Part shown: in pieces, positions 8,988-18,550 of the stretch
Layout of the letters: each line of letters begins with the position of its first letter
How positions within the stretch are numbered: position 1 is the stretch's first letter
Origin: Glaciecola sp. UBA1851
Lineage (GTDB): Bacteria > Pseudomonadota > Gammaproteobacteria > Enterobacterales > Alteromonadaceae
Length of the DNA: 64,000 bases
NCBI GenBank assembly: GCA_002338515.1
Contig: DDIL01000080.1
Location: forward strand, 1,969-65,968
Reading direction: 5' to 3'
Program-made: the position numbers and the translations under genes
The notes under the pieces: generated by a model
Told to the model about the DNA's origin: nothing
Database searches by the model: none
What the model saw: only the letters and a program-made list of their open reading frames with translations

Positions 8988-10139
8988 TTAGTCTTTATGG
9001 TTATCAATGAGTTTATGTAAACTTTTTAAAATACTTCTAAGCTCAGCGCTCTTATCTAAATTGTTTGTTAGCGCCTTTGCTTGCTTCTCTAATAGACTCA
9101 TTAATGCTTGCTCTTGATCATCTAACAACTCTAATTTAAAGAAACATTGTTCGAACTCGATTGCCATATCTTCAATAAAATTGAGGATTTGTTCTTCAAA
9201 TTTTTCGTTTATTTCAGATGCAACATGTAAAGAAGCTAACATATCATTGAATAGATCCACAGCCGCTTGCTTACCATTTTTAGCATCGTTAGCTCTCTCA
9301 GGTTGAACGTGAGAAAATTGCGATTCAATTAGTTTTTGATTTAGTGCGTTCGTGTCCTCTAAAATCATCATTAGATTATCACGCAGTTCGCCAAGTGCCA
9401 TGTCATCATTAACAGGCATATTTTTTATGATCACCGATACACTATCAAACTTGACTATATATCGAGTTCCCCTCTCTAAAAATCGTGATTTCATATCAAC
9501 CGAACGAGTAAGCAAATCTAACTCTAGAGGAGTGAGTGTGCCATTAGTCGCTTGATTTATAGGCTCTGCATGTGTTCTGAGTTGTACACAAGCATCTATA
9601 TTTAAACTATCAAAAACATCAAACAACGCACTGATAAGTCCTTCGTGGCTTTTTATTTTCAAACCCGCTCTTAAGAAACCTAGTACTGTACCAAGGTGCC
9701 CTGCTGACGCGATAACTGACATTACCATATCAGACGTATCTTGATTTTGGCACTGTAATTCTACGAGTTTTGCACGTTCTTGGAGAATAACCTCAACCTT
9801 CCTAGATACCACATTTGTGTCGATAGGTTTCGTCAAGTAATCCGAACCACCAACATCAAATCCAGTTAGAATTTCTTCTGTACTATCGTTACTTGAAACA
9901 AACACAATGGGAAGTTGTGGAGAAATTTTCAGAACTTCTTTGCAAACGTCATAGCCGTTTACATCTGGCATCATTACATCAAGCAATACAAGCTCTATAG
10001 CAGAGTCTTCTTTGATCATTTGTATAGCTTGAGTGCCACTAGTTGCAACTACAATCGCGTATTTATGTTTTAATGTTTCCATTAATATACGCAGCTCGCT
10101 GGGTGAGTCATCAACTATAAGTATTCTATGTTTATGCAT
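8988..10139 (-). CDS. Response regulator with uncharacterised C-terminal domain
   Basis: 383 residues. Residues 1-120 are a receiver domain with the acidic pair DD10-11, phosphoacceptor Asp54 (LLDVMMPD) and the conserved Lys in YLTKP. There is no DNA-binding, GGDEF, EAL or HD-GYP output. Residues about 135-290 form a conserved-looking domain (motifs IASAGHLGTVLGFLR, CVQLRTHAEP, NMPVNDD) which I remember from other proteobacterial regulators without known function. The last 90 residues are helical. The start is 3 bp from the kinase stop codon, so translation is probably coupled. It is the natural phosphorylation partner of the adjacent hybrid kinase. Confidence 0.85.
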   Translation of the reverse strand: MHKHRILIVDDSPSELRILMETLKHKYAIVVATSGTQAIQMIKEDSAIELVLLDVMMPDVNGYDVCKEVLKISPQLPIVFVSSNDSTEEILTGFDVGGSDYLTKPIDTNVVSRKVEVILQERAKLVELQCQNQDTSDMVMSVIASAGHLGTVLGFLRAGLKIKSHEGLISALFDVFDSLNIDACVQLRTHAEPINQATNGTLTPLELDLLTRSVDMKSRFLERGTRYIVKFDSVSVIIKNMPVNDDMALGELRDNLMMILEDTNALNQKLIESQFSHVQPERANDAKNGKQAAVDLFNDMLASLHVASEINEKFEEQILNFIEDMAIEFEQCFFKLELLDDQEQALMSLLEKQAKALTNNLDKSAELRSILKSLHKLIDNHKD

Positions 10140-10142
10140 TAA

Positions 10143-12095
10143 TTAAACCACTGTTTTTTGCGCTTTCTTTATCGCATTGGCGACTGTTTCAATGTCGAAC
10201 TGCAACATCGCATTATTTGCTTCATTAACAAACTTCATGGTGTCTTCGGACATATTGCACTGCATTAAGTCTTTTAATCCTTCTTCTGACGCAAGAACGT
10301 CTTTGCTTAAATTATCTAGAATGCTATCCATTTGGTCAGAAATATATTCAATACTTTCATTACGATTATCGGCAGAAGATTTAGAATTATTAGGATTCTC
10401 TATTAAAGCGAAACTACTTGTTATTTCTTCGATAAAACGTTGTAAAGATTCAATTTCAATTTGAGTCGGAAAAATTTGTGCTCCTCCTCTAATATTATCT
10501 TCAAGCTTAGCTGCCGATTTAGCCAAGTCAGTCATACCAAGGTTACTGCCACTTCCTTTTATTCGATGAAGAAGCTCCCGAGTTTGGTCTGCTTGTTTAG
10601 ATTTAACGAGCACATTTAATGTATCACCTAAATTTTCATGCTCCGTTAGAAAATTTTTGATTAAAGAATAATACAGCGTCCAATCTCCATGCAATCGCTT
10701 CAAACCATCTTGAATATTTATACCATGAATTATAATGTCTCTATTTACCAATGTTTCATCATTGGATATATCTAAATCACCAACAAATTGCTTTAAAATG
10801 CCCTGAAGCTTATCAATTTCTATTGGTTTTGAAATATGCCCTTGCATACCTGCGTCAAAACATTCATCAATATGTTCTTGAGTACTATGAGCTGTCATCG
10901 CTATGATAGGCGTTTTACTAGAAATTAAACCCTTACTTCTGATCTCTTTTGTTGCAGTAACCCCTCCTTTAACGGGCATTTGCAGATCCATCAGTATGAT
11001 ATCAAACGTGTCTTTTTTTAATCTATCTATAGCCTGTTGACCATCTTCTTCTATTTCAATTTGCAAGCCCCAGTTAGATAGCATCTTTTTGGCAACTAAT
11101 TGATTTATTTTGTTGTCTTCAACTAACAAAATACGCGTTGTTGATGCTAAATTTTTATCTACTGATTTAGCGCATTCTACAACTTGATGCTCGCCTGAAA
11201 TTTGCATTGTAATATCAACAAAGAAGCATGTACCACTGTTTAACTCGCTAGACACAGTTATTTTGCCATCAAACATATCAACTAATTTCTTCGTGATACT
11301 CATGCCTAAACCTGTACCACCAAATTCGCGTGTAATAGAGGTATCGGCTTGTTCAAAAGCAGCAAAGACTGAGTTTAAATTTTGTGGACTAATGCCTATT
11401 CCAGTATCAGAAACAATCAATCTAAAATCACCATCTGTTTCTCTTACTTCTTTACTTTCAAAAGAAACACTGACTTGACCTTGTAAAGTGAATTTAAGCG
11501 CATTTGATAGCAAGTTTGTCAAAATTTGAGTGAGTCGGAGTTTATCTGTTACAAGTTCATTGGGGATAGCTGAATCGATGTTAAGTGAAAATTCTAGATT
11601 TTTTTGTTTAGCTTGTAATTGAAAGGATTTACACAAATTATCCAAATAGCTTCGAATATTAAGTGGAGCCATTACTAGTTCGACTTTATCAGCTTCTATT
11701 TTTGAAAAGTCCAATACATCGTTAATAACCATTAGTAAATGCTCACCTGAAGACTGAGCGGTTTCTAATAGCTCTCGTTGCTCTTCATTTAGGTTCTCAT
11801 GCGAAAGTATGGATAAAACGCCCAATACTCCATTCATAGGCGTTCTTAGTTCATGACTCATATTAGCAATAAAATCAGACTTAATCTTTAAGGCTTGTAG
11901 TGCTTCATCTCTAGCTTTTTGCATTTGCGCGGTTCTATTAGCAACCTGCTTTTCAAGATCATCTGTTAGCGATATTAGCTGTTGGTTTTTTTCGTAAAGT
12001 GCTGCCGCTTTTTCCTCAAGCAGGTTTTCTGCTTGTTGCCTAGCAAGTTTCTCCCTAGCTAATCGTAATTTAAACTTTTCAATCTCAGATGGCAT
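10143..12095 (-). CDS. Soluble hybrid histidine kinase (HisKA-HATPase-REC-HPt) paired with H-NOX
   Basis: 650 residues. Order: coiled coil (about 1-70), HisKA with His81 (NMSHELRTP), HATPase (N box near LSNALKF, G boxes DTGIG and GGTGLG), receiver with Asp370 (ILMDLQMP), and a C-terminal HPt domain with His510 (LHRIKGSGSN). There are no membrane segments and no sensor domain of its own. In characterised H-NOX systems such kinases take their input by direct binding of the H-NOX protein, whose gene lies just upstream (gap 8 bp). The arrangement predicts a His-Asp-His-Asp phosphorelay ending on the downstream response regulator. Confidence 0.92.
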   Translation of the reverse strand: MPSEIEKFKLRLAREKLARQQAENLLEEKAAALYEKNQQLISLTDDLEKQVANRTAQMQKARDEALQALKIKSDFIANMSHELRTPMNGVLGVLSILSHENLNEEQRELLETAQSSGEHLLMVINDVLDFSKIEADKVELVMAPLNIRSYLDNLCKSFQLQAKQKNLEFSLNIDSAIPNELVTDKLRLTQILTNLLSNALKFTLQGQVSVSFESKEVRETDGDFRLIVSDTGIGISPQNLNSVFAAFEQADTSITREFGGTGLGMSITKKLVDMFDGKITVSSELNSGTCFFVDITMQISGEHQVVECAKSVDKNLASTTRILLVEDNKINQLVAKKMLSNWGLQIEIEEDGQQAIDRLKKDTFDIILMDLQMPVKGGVTATKEIRSKGLISSKTPIIAMTAHSTQEHIDECFDAGMQGHISKPIEIDKLQGILKQFVGDLDISNDETLVNRDIIIHGINIQDGLKRLHGDWTLYYSLIKNFLTEHENLGDTLNVLVKSKQADQTRELLHRIKGSGSNLGMTDLAKSAAKLEDNIRGGAQIFPTQIEIESLQRFIEEITSSFALIENPNNSKSSADNRNESIEYISDQMDSILDNLSKDVLASEEGLKDLMQCNMSEDTMKFVNEANNAMLQFDIETVANAIKKAQKTVV

Positions 12096-12103
12096 TGCTA
12101 AAC

Positions 12104-12646
12104 CTAACTTTTAGTCAACGTAAAATCGCATTTATGCCATTCATCTTCTTGCCATTTATGCATTTCAACCGTTAAATTTTCGCCAAAATATTGAGCTGTT
12201 TGCAATATTAACCCATGCGCAAGGTCAGCCAAGGGGCGAGTAGAGCGGTACTTTAATAACAAATCGTTTTCACTCGATTGGATAAAATCAAATTCGGGTA
12301 ATTCCGCATCTGGATAAAGCTTTCGTACTTCTACGTGAATATGTTGATCAATTTGCTTTAATAAACTATACGTATCGCCAGCTGTGGTGAAGAAGCTTGT
12401 ATAATTTGTGGCAAATTGCGCACCTAAATGCTTGCCAAAAGCGGTCAATAAAGTCTCAATTTCCATTTTACTGACACTACTTAACTCAACTACCATAGCC
12501 TCAAGCTCTGCATAATCGTATGACCCTACCGATGTGTAAGCACCCAATGAACTAGGGTTGGTTGCTTCAATTAAATGGTCAACCATATCGGCATCGAATA
12601 CTTCTTCTACCATGCTAAAAAACTCTGTAAAAACCACACCTTTCAT
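12104..12646 (-). CDS. H-NOX (haem-nitric oxide/oxygen binding) sensor protein
   Basis: 180 residues from the ATG at 12644-12646, chosen because it gives the family-typical MKG start; a GTG four codons earlier is possible. The haem-ligand histidine is seen in QHIHVEV (the second His, residue 104 from this start) followed by KLYP, and the haem-propionate motif YxSxR is intact as YRSTR. Length and ends fit bacterial H-NOX proteins, which are usually selective for nitric oxide in Proteobacteria. It is the first gene of the leftward cluster with hybrid kinase, response regulator and GGDEF-EAL protein. Expected role: nitric-oxide ligation to haem controls the kinase and through it cyclic-di-GMP or biofilm behaviour. 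Confidence 0.9.
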   Translation of the reverse strand: MKGVVFTEFFSMVEEVFDADMVDHLIEATNPSSLGAYTSVGSYDYAELEAMVVELSSVSKMEIETLLTAFGKHLGAQFATNYTSFFTTAGDTYSLLKQIDQHIHVEVRKLYPDAELPEFDFIQSSENDLLLKYRSTRPLADLAHGLILQTAQYFGENLTVEMHKWQEDEWHKCDFTLTKS

Positions 12647-13099
12647 ACTTGATCTCACTTTATATTGAATTAATAACTGACAAGGTTAATTAATGAAACT
12701 ATTAACTACAGAGGGTTTCAACTTGTTGTCATGTCTTATTTATATTAGAGAGTATCGGCTTAAATGCTTAGAAATTAATTCCTTTTTTTAGCCATTTAGA
12801 AAAATACCGAAATTTATATAAGAAACGATACCTTATTTACGTTTCCTATCACTTGAAGAACTCGTAAACGTTTCAGAGCTTTCACACAAGTAACCAAGTT
12901 AGTTTACAAAATCCCGTTACTTTTTTGCAAAAGCGCAATGATATCTTTGATCAATATATTTTATTGTAGAGAAGCATTTCAAAAAACGGTATTATTTATT
13001 CCTCAAGGAAAGCTCCTCTTTGGCGTTTTTTATTATTTTTAAATTATCGCATTCTCGACATTCAAGTTCTAGAAGCTGTTAAAACAATGAGAACAAAAT
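12647..13099. other. Intergenic region between divergent H-NOX and manC genes
   Basis: This 453-bp AT-rich stretch should hold the promoters for the leftward H-NOX cluster and rightward manC. A 32-codon ORF from the ATG at 12693 is present but has no supporting features. I see no clear hairpin terminator, tRNA or recognisable regulatory motif. Confidence 0.6.
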
Positions 13100-14515
13100 A
13101 TGATCAAACCTATAATACTTGCAGGTGGCACCGGAAGCCGCCTATGGCCAAAATCTAGAGCTGCCTTACCCAAGCAGTTTTTATCCCTTACAAGCGATAA
13201 AACTATGCTTCAAGATACCATTTTAAGGTTACCTAAAAATGGTATGGATAAACCTATGTTAATTTGTAACGAAGAGCATCGGTTTCTTGCAGCCGAGCAA
13301 CTTAGAAGTGAAGGTATTGAGCATGCAGGTATTGTACTAGAGCCCGTCGGCAGAAATACTGCTCCAGCAATCGCAGTTGCCGCGCTTTTAGCTACACAAG
13401 AAAGTAAAGACGCTATTTTATTAGTGCTTGCTGCTGATCATCTAATTGAAGATCACAAAGCTTTTGAGTCTTCAATAAAACAAGCTAACGAGTTAGCAGA
13501 ACAAAATAAATTGGTTACATTTGGTATTGTCCCCACCGAGGCACATACTGGGTATGGATACATTAAATCTGGTAATTCCATGCCTTCTGGAGGAATGGAG
13601 GTTGCTGAATTTGTAGAAAAGCCATCAAAAGAAATTGCTGAAGCCTATTTAGCTGGAAAAGAGCATTTCTGGAATAGTGGTATGTTCATGTTTAAGGCTA
13701 GTGTTTATCTTGACGAATTAAAGCAGCATCGCCCAGACATTTATGAAGCTTGCGCAGCATCATTAATAGAAACTAATTCTGACTTAGATTTTATTCGTTT
13801 CGATGAAGACAAATTTAAAGCATGCCCTGATGAATCCATTGATTATGCTGTCATGGAAAAAACCCAATCAGCCTGCTTAGTGCCACTAGATGCCGGTTGG
13901 AATGATGTAGGGGCATGGAGTTCTTTATGGGAAACTCATAAAAATAAAGATAATAACGGCAATGCGTGTGTTGGTGATGTTATTCTTGAAGGCGTAAACA
14001 ACAGTTATGTTAATTCAGAAGAGCGTTTAATTTCTGTCATTGGTTTAGACGATGTTGTAGTTGTTGAAACTAAAGATGCAATATTAGTTGCCAACAAACA
14101 TAAAGTTCAAGATATCAAAAAAGTAGTGAACAAACTGAAAGCGGATAACAGAAGCGAATTTGAATTTCACAGAGAAGTTTTCAGACCTTGGGGTTGTTAT
14201 GACTCAATTGATAACGGAGAGCGTTATCAAGTTAAACGTATTACAGTGAAGCCAGGTGAAAAACTGTCTGTACAAATGCATCATCATAGAGCAGAACATT
14301 GGATTGTTGTATCAGGCACTGCAAGCGTCACAATTGGTGAAAATACGCAACTAGTGACAGAAAATGAATCTGTTTACATCCCAATTGGAGAGGTTCATGC
14401 TTTAGAGAACCCAGGTAAAATTCCACTAGAATTAATAGAAGTGCAATCTGGCAGCTACTTGGGCGAAGATGATATTGTTCGTTTTTCTGATAGATATGGT
14501 CGGGTAAAAAAGTAG
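13100..14515 (+). CDS. manC: Mannose-1-phosphate guanylyltransferase / mannose-6-phosphate isomerase
   Basis: 471 residues, the usual length of bifunctional ManC/AlgA enzymes. The N-terminal nucleotidyltransferase has the signature [14 protein letters not shown] at residues 7-20 and FVEKPS. The C-terminal type II phosphomannose isomerase cupin has [15 protein letters not shown] and the closing IEVQSG. The enzyme makes GDP-mannose from mannose-1-phosphate, and the isomerase half supplies mannose-6-phosphate from fructose-6-phosphate. GDP-mannose feeds extracellular polysaccharide and O-antigen synthesis, which fits the sulfotransferase and O-antigen ligase-like genes that follow. GAGA lies 7 bp before the ATG. 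It ends against a bidirectional hairpin. Confidence 0.95.
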   Translation: MIKPIILAGGTGSRLWPKSRAALPKQFLSLTSDKTMLQDTILRLPKNGMDKPMLICNEEHRFLAAEQLRSEGIEHAGIVLEPVGRNTAPAIAVAALLATQESKDAILLVLAADHLIEDHKAFESSIKQANELAEQNKLVTFGIVPTEAHTGYGYIKSGNSMPSGGMEVAEFVEKPSKEIAEAYLAGKEHFWNSGMFMFKASVYLDELKQHRPDIYEACAASLIETNSDLDFIRFDEDKFKACPDESIDYAVMEKTQSACLVPLDAGWNDVGAWSSLWETHKNKDNNGNACVGDVILEGVNNSYVNSEERLISVIGLDDVVVVETKDAILVANKHKVQDIKKVVNKLKADNRSEFEFHREVFRPWGCYDSIDNGERYQVKRITVKPGEKLSVQMHHHRAEHWIVVSGTASVTIGENTQLVTENESVYIPIGEVHALENPGKIPLELIEVQSGSYLGEDDIVRFSDRYGRVKK

Positions 14516-14529
14516 GTTTCAAAATAACT

Positions 14530-14558
14530 AACCTCAGTCCTATTTAAGGATTGGGGTT
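14530..14558. terminator. Stem-loop between convergent manC and sulfotransferase genes
   Basis: An 11-bp stem (14530-14540 with 14548-14558, two G-T pairs) encloses a 7-nt loop. It sits exactly between two converging stop codons. The T-runs on both sides are short, so termination strength is uncertain. Confidence 0.55.
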
Positions 14559-14560
14559 AA

Positions 14561-15784
14561 TTAATCAAACACTGCTTCTATTGGTTTGAAGAAAAATGAA
14601 AATAGTGTTTTACACCAACCATTTTTAGGTTGTTGTTGAAAATAGTACACTTCCCTCCCCATTTTATACTTTGCTGATAAAGCTTTGAAAAGAATTTTCA
14701 AATTCGTCTTAAATTTAGGCTCAATAAAAATAATAATAGGTGGTGCGTTACTTACTTTGCTGTCAAGTTTTGACGTAACATGAGTGTGTAAACTTACATT
14801 CTTAGTTTCTAAACCAAAAATGTACTTATCTAACCCTTTGAATTTACTTTCATCAACACTGATTGCCTCTAAACAAAATGAATTATTCTGACCAATATAA
14901 GGCTTATTTAAAACGGAGGTATTATTTGCTTTGGTGGTGTAGTCAAACTCATCCATATAGCCAACGCACGACGATTCTAGTTTCTTAGCTAATTCGATAT
15001 TATTTGAACATTGCCATTTATTCACAAAAGATGTATCCAAATGTTCAATAAAATCCGCTTCATTTTGATTATTATGAGATTCAACAATATTTTGCAAAGT
15101 ATGACTGTCTAGCATGTTGGACTCAAATTTCACCCCTAAATAGTCACAAACCTCTGACAGTATTTGTTTTGGTCTCAAAACCAATTGCTCAAACTTAACA
15201 ACTAACTTATCGTGTACGTTATCTATAAACTGATTACTATTTTTATGCATCCCTGACAACAATGATGCGTTTACAAAAGCAGATTGATACGCCCATGGAA
15301 GATGCTTCATGGAAATTGCAATATCGCGTGGGTCACGAGTCATTAAAATGATTTTAGCATTTGGAAAATCTTGCTTTATTTTATCTAGATGTAAGATGTG
15401 ATTAGGCGTTTTATCTACCCATATAGACTTTTCTTGTTCTTGCGTATGTAATTTATGCAATGCCAAAAACATATTAGCGCGAGTAGGCTCTCGACAACTT
15501 AAGAAACTATACAAATGACTGGGTGTTAAACCATATAAGTCAATAACTCGTCTTTTGTTGAGTGTTATAGTTGAAATAAGATTGGCCGCTTTCTTAGGCC
15601 ACTGCGGGTCGCTCAAAGCCTCTAATATTTGTTCTTGCTTAAGTTCGCTATAAAAACACGTTTCCTTACCGCATGCTACTAAAGAGTGCGTGTCTAAAAA
15701 CGAAGCCAATAAATTACTACCACTTCGCGGCATACCCACTATAAAAGCAGCTGGTTGCAATTGGTTATTGCGGGTGGTGCTCAT
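14561..15784 (-). CDS. Sulfotransferase family protein
   Basis: 407 residues. The N-terminus has the PAPS 5'-phosphosulfate loop (VGMPRSGSN, about residues 16-24), and about residues 145-155 carry the 3'-phosphate-binding motif (LMTRDPRDIAISM). These are typical of PAPS-dependent sulfotransferases (Sulfotransfer_1/3). The C-terminal third (from about residue 290) is not part of the core fold. The reaction moves sulfate from PAPS to a hydroxyl or amino group. Next to manC and polysaccharide polymerisation genes, the likely acceptor is a sugar of a sulfated exopolysaccharide; this is inference. No signal peptide is present, so it should act in the cytosol. Confidence 0.82.
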   Translation of the reverse strand: MSTTRNNQLQPAAFIVGMPRSGSNLLASFLDTHSLVACGKETCFYSELKQEQILEALSDPQWPKKAANLISTITLNKRRVIDLYGLTPSHLYSFLSCREPTRANMFLALHKLHTQEQEKSIWVDKTPNHILHLDKIKQDFPNAKIILMTRDPRDIAISMKHLPWAYQSAFVNASLLSGMHKNSNQFIDNVHDKLVVKFEQLVLRPKQILSEVCDYLGVKFESNMLDSHTLQNIVESHNNQNEADFIEHLDTSFVNKWQCSNNIELAKKLESSCVGYMDEFDYTTKANNTSVLNKPYIGQNNSFCLEAISVDESKFKGLDKYIFGLETKNVSLHTHVTSKLDSKVSNAPPIIIFIEPKFKTNLKILFKALSAKYKMGREVYYFQQQPKNGWCKTLFSFFFKPIEAVFD

Positions 15785-16461
15785 AAACGAATGAATGAAT
15801 TGCGCTTGAACATTATAAAATTGGCGGTATTACTCGCGCTAGGAGAAACGAGTGTTAGCAGGGGCACTAAAATCGTAATTTTTATCGACATCATGGGTAG
15901 AACTTTCATTATTTTATTCCTAACAACATGAGTGAAACACAATCCCAAATCTAGAATGACAATGATAAAGGTGAACGTTTTTTAAAAAAAAGGAAGTTAC
16001 TTTTATACCAACCGTTTCCAAAAAGTATAGTGCAAGCGAATCTTAAAAACTAGTGAATAATTAGACACGCTACATTAAGCAAATAAGAGTGAATAATTAA
16101 AATTTCAAACATAAGCAATTGTTAAATAAAAATATATTCCAATGCCAATCTGAAATTTTGTTAGTTCTAGCCAACCGTGGTTACAATATTTTACATTTGT
16201 AATGACCTGACTCTTTAGACATTTTGTTGTGACAAAATTAGCTTAATACTGTATTTAAACATTAAAAATCGCATATTGTATTAAATATTTCTAATTTACC
16301 GATAGTAAATACCGTTAATAGAAGAACGCGTATAGAATAGTTAATTTTGCTTAAAATATAGCGACTAGGATATTATCTATAATATCATTGATATTTGACA
16401 TACATTCAAAATTGAACTGGTCCAACGAAAATGAAGCATTTACTCAAGTATAAAAGGTAGC
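15785..16461. other. Long AT-rich intergenic region
   Basis: 677 bp without a convincing gene. A 46-codon ORF runs from the ATG at 15791 to the TGA at 15929-15931 on the plus strand (hydrophobic C-terminus) without a ribosome binding site. A possible sigma70-like promoter for the next gene is TTGCTT (16347-16352), an 18-bp spacer and TATTAT (16371-16376). Nothing else is recognised. Confidence 0.5.
16347..16376 (+). promoter_or_regulatory. Putative sigma70-type promoter of the small secreted protein gene
   Basis: TTGCTT and TATTAT are separated by 18 bp and lie about 85 bp before the start codon at 16462. The hexamers are imperfect (4/6 and 5/6 by eye) in a very AT-rich region, so chance occurrence is quite possible. 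Confidence 0.3.
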
Positions 16462-17055
16462 ATGGTTATTAAAAAACTTATTATTTCAATATTAGTAATG
16501 TGTAGCATTTCATTCAACGCGCTTGCGCAAAATGTATATAGCGATACAAGCCAACCAGGAAGCCTGCTTTATGATGATATTTTAGAAGTTGTTTACCAAG
16601 GTTATACAAATAAACAAGCCATAAATTTTGTCATTGCACAATCTATTACAGCCAATGACGACACTCTAACTTTAAAGACAAAATCTGGTATTGCTTTCGA
16701 TATTCCATTAGCAGAGGTGTTCTATCAACATATGTTAGATGAGAAAAGCTTGATAAATGTAACTAAAATTTTGATTGAAAGTTTTCCCGATAAAATTATC
16801 CAAATTGTCACACTAAGTGTTGTCCTATATCCTGATTTTGCTCAAGAAGTATTGGATGGATTAGCTATTACTGGTATCTCGATTACTGATGATATAGTAG
16901 TAGCGGCGGCGCAAGCCGGAGCAGACACTAATATTATGACATCGAATCTTGATGCGAGTAGTGTGGTACAAAACGCCTATCTATCTAAACCACTTGGCAC
17001 AGGAGTTGGTTCAGGTGGAACAGGGGCTGGCGATGCTACAGTTTCATCTAATTAG
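16462..17055 (+). CDS. Small secreted protein of unknown function in polysaccharide locus
   Basis: 197 residues. A Sec signal peptide is clear (basic MVIKK, hydrophobic core, probable cleavage after FNALA before QN). The mature part is mostly helical and ends in a Gly/Ser/Thr-rich tail (residues about 178-197). I do not recognise a family. It precedes the O-antigen ligase-like gene by about 50-90 bp on the same strand and may be co-transcribed with it. A role in export or anchoring of polysaccharide is only a guess from position. AAGG lies 4-5 bp before the ATG. Confidence 0.65.
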   Translation: MVIKKLIISILVMCSISFNALAQNVYSDTSQPGSLLYDDILEVVYQGYTNKQAINFVIAQSITANDDTLTLKTKSGIAFDIPLAEVFYQHMLDEKSLINVTKILIESFPDKIIQIVTLSVVLYPDFAQEVLDGLAITGISITDDIVVAAAQAGADTNIMTSNLDASSVVQNAYLSKPLGTGVGSGGTGAGDATVSSN

Positions 17056-17145
17056 GCCGACATACTGACTAAAGCATAGAACTTGATAAAGTGAGATAAC
17101 ACCATAAAACTTGCCCAACACGATAGTGACAAAAGCTTTAGCTTC

Positions 17146-18483
17146 TTGTTAATAATATTATTTCTGTTACCCATACCTCTTGGTGCGAACCGAGCTTGGG
17201 CTTGGGGCTTTTTCGAAATATGTATTTTTATATTAACTTTCTTCGTAATTATTAAATATCGCAAAACAAAAAGTCTTGGGATCCAAAGCTATTTTAGTAT
17301 TCTTTATTTGTGGATAGGATTTATAATTCTGGCAAGTTTACAAGTTATTCCGCTTCCTGAAGGCTTGGTATCTTTCTTGTCGCCTACTTCTCATCAGCAT
17401 TATGTAAATGTTAATTCTATACAGTTTTATATATCCATCGATAGTGCTCAGTCTATGATTAGCTTTATAAAATTATTGAGTTTTTTCTGCTTATTTGTGT
17501 GTGTAATGGCGTTAATTAATAATGAACAGCGCCTAACGGCACTTATTGCAACAATAATGTTGGTAGGTACTTGGCAAGCTTTATATGGAATCTTAGAAGT
17601 AATATTGGGTTTACATAATAGTATTGTATTTAATCTACCCACTAGCAGCTCCGCCACCGGCAGTTTTGTTTATAGTCACCACTTTGCTAACTTTATAACT
17701 TTAGGATTGGCTGCAGCGCTGGGTTTACTTGTTTCCATTATAGAAAAATCGAAAAGTGAATTTAACAAAAGTGTGTTGAATTCCTCCGTGTTTCCATCAA
17801 TAAATAGTCGAATTATCATTTCTATTTGCATTGTAATTATGGTGTTAGGCCTAATCATGTCGCATTCAAAGATAGGTATCATTTCATTTTTTGCTGCAAT
17901 TGCGGCGGTAGGGGCGTTAGTAATATTAATAGTCAAAAAAAGAAGCAAAGGTCTACAGATGTTGATTATTGGCTTTTTTGTGATAAATGTCATTGTGATA
18001 AGTGTATTCTTTGGCATAGATAAAGTTAAAGATAGATTAATAGACATTCCGCAAAGCAACGAATCGATAGATGAAGTGATTAGAGATGCCTATCCAATTA
18101 TTGCTGATTTCCCAGTTTTTGGAAGCGGCTCAGGCAGTTTTTATTCAACCTTCCCTAGCTATCAAATACAAGAAGTAAACAACTTCTACGATCATTTACA
18201 TAACGACTATTTGCAGTTTGTAATTGAGTATGGATTGTTAGGCGCGTTTATTTTATGGACACTCATGATATTTACTTTATATAAAACCCTACGCGCAATG
18301 CGTAAAAGAAAACACGCTATATTCAAAGGTAGTGCGATTGCATGTTTGATTGCTTTTGTAGGAACAGGCATTCATATGAGCTCAGACTTTCCATTGCAGG
18401 CTTATGCTAATGCTTGCTACTTTGTTGTATTTATGGCGCTCGCTATGGTTATTAACAGTCTTAAGTTTAAATCTAAAAAGTAG
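17146..18483 (+). CDS. O-antigen ligase / polymerase (Wzy_C family) membrane protein
   Basis: At least 445 residues with about ten hydrophobic segments. Typical marks are the N-terminal PIPLGANRAWAWG, the Wzy_C segment MSHSKIGI and the periplasmic-loop motif HLHNDYLQFVIEYG near residue 350. Members polymerise or ligate lipid-linked polysaccharide at the periplasmic face of the inner membrane. The start is uncertain: the only standard start codon in frame is TTG at 17146, with no ribosome binding site and inside the first membrane helix. The frame stays open to 17095, and an ATA at 17104, preceded by GTGAG, would add a plausible cytosolic N-terminus of 14 residues. Confidence 0.85.
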   Translation: MLIILFLLPIPLGANRAWAWGFFEICIFILTFFVIIKYRKTKSLGIQSYFSILYLWIGFIILASLQVIPLPEGLVSFLSPTSHQHYVNVNSIQFYISIDSAQSMISFIKLLSFFCLFVCVMALINNEQRLTALIATIMLVGTWQALYGILEVILGLHNSIVFNLPTSSSATGSFVYSHHFANFITLGLAAALGLLVSIIEKSKSEFNKSVLNSSVFPSINSRIIISICIVIMVLGLIMSHSKIGIISFFAAIAAVGALVILIVKKRSKGLQMLIIGFFVINVIVISVFFGIDKVKDRLIDIPQSNESIDEVIRDAYPIIADFPVFGSGSGSFYSTFPSYQIQEVNNFYDHLHNDYLQFVIEYGLLGAFILWTLMIFTLYKTLRAMRKRKHAIFKGSAIACLIAFVGTGIHMSSDFPLQAYANACYFVVFMALAMVINSLKFKSKK

Positions 18484-18550
18484 ATCAATTACGCAAATTA
18501 GCCATATTACTTTTTATGTACCTCTTAGGTTTTTGCAACCAACTATATAT

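Noticed and set aside
12693..12791. 32-codon ORF between the H-NOX and manC genes
   Set aside because: Too short, no ribosome binding site, composition typical of AT-rich spacer.
15791..15931. 46-codon plus-strand ORF in the long gap after the sulfotransferase
   Set aside because: No ribosome binding site and no recognisable features; kept only as a remark in the gap entry.
17052..17264. 70-codon minus-strand ORF over the start of the O-antigen ligase-like gene
   Set aside because: It is the complement of the membrane protein's coding frame and has no signal or domain of its own.
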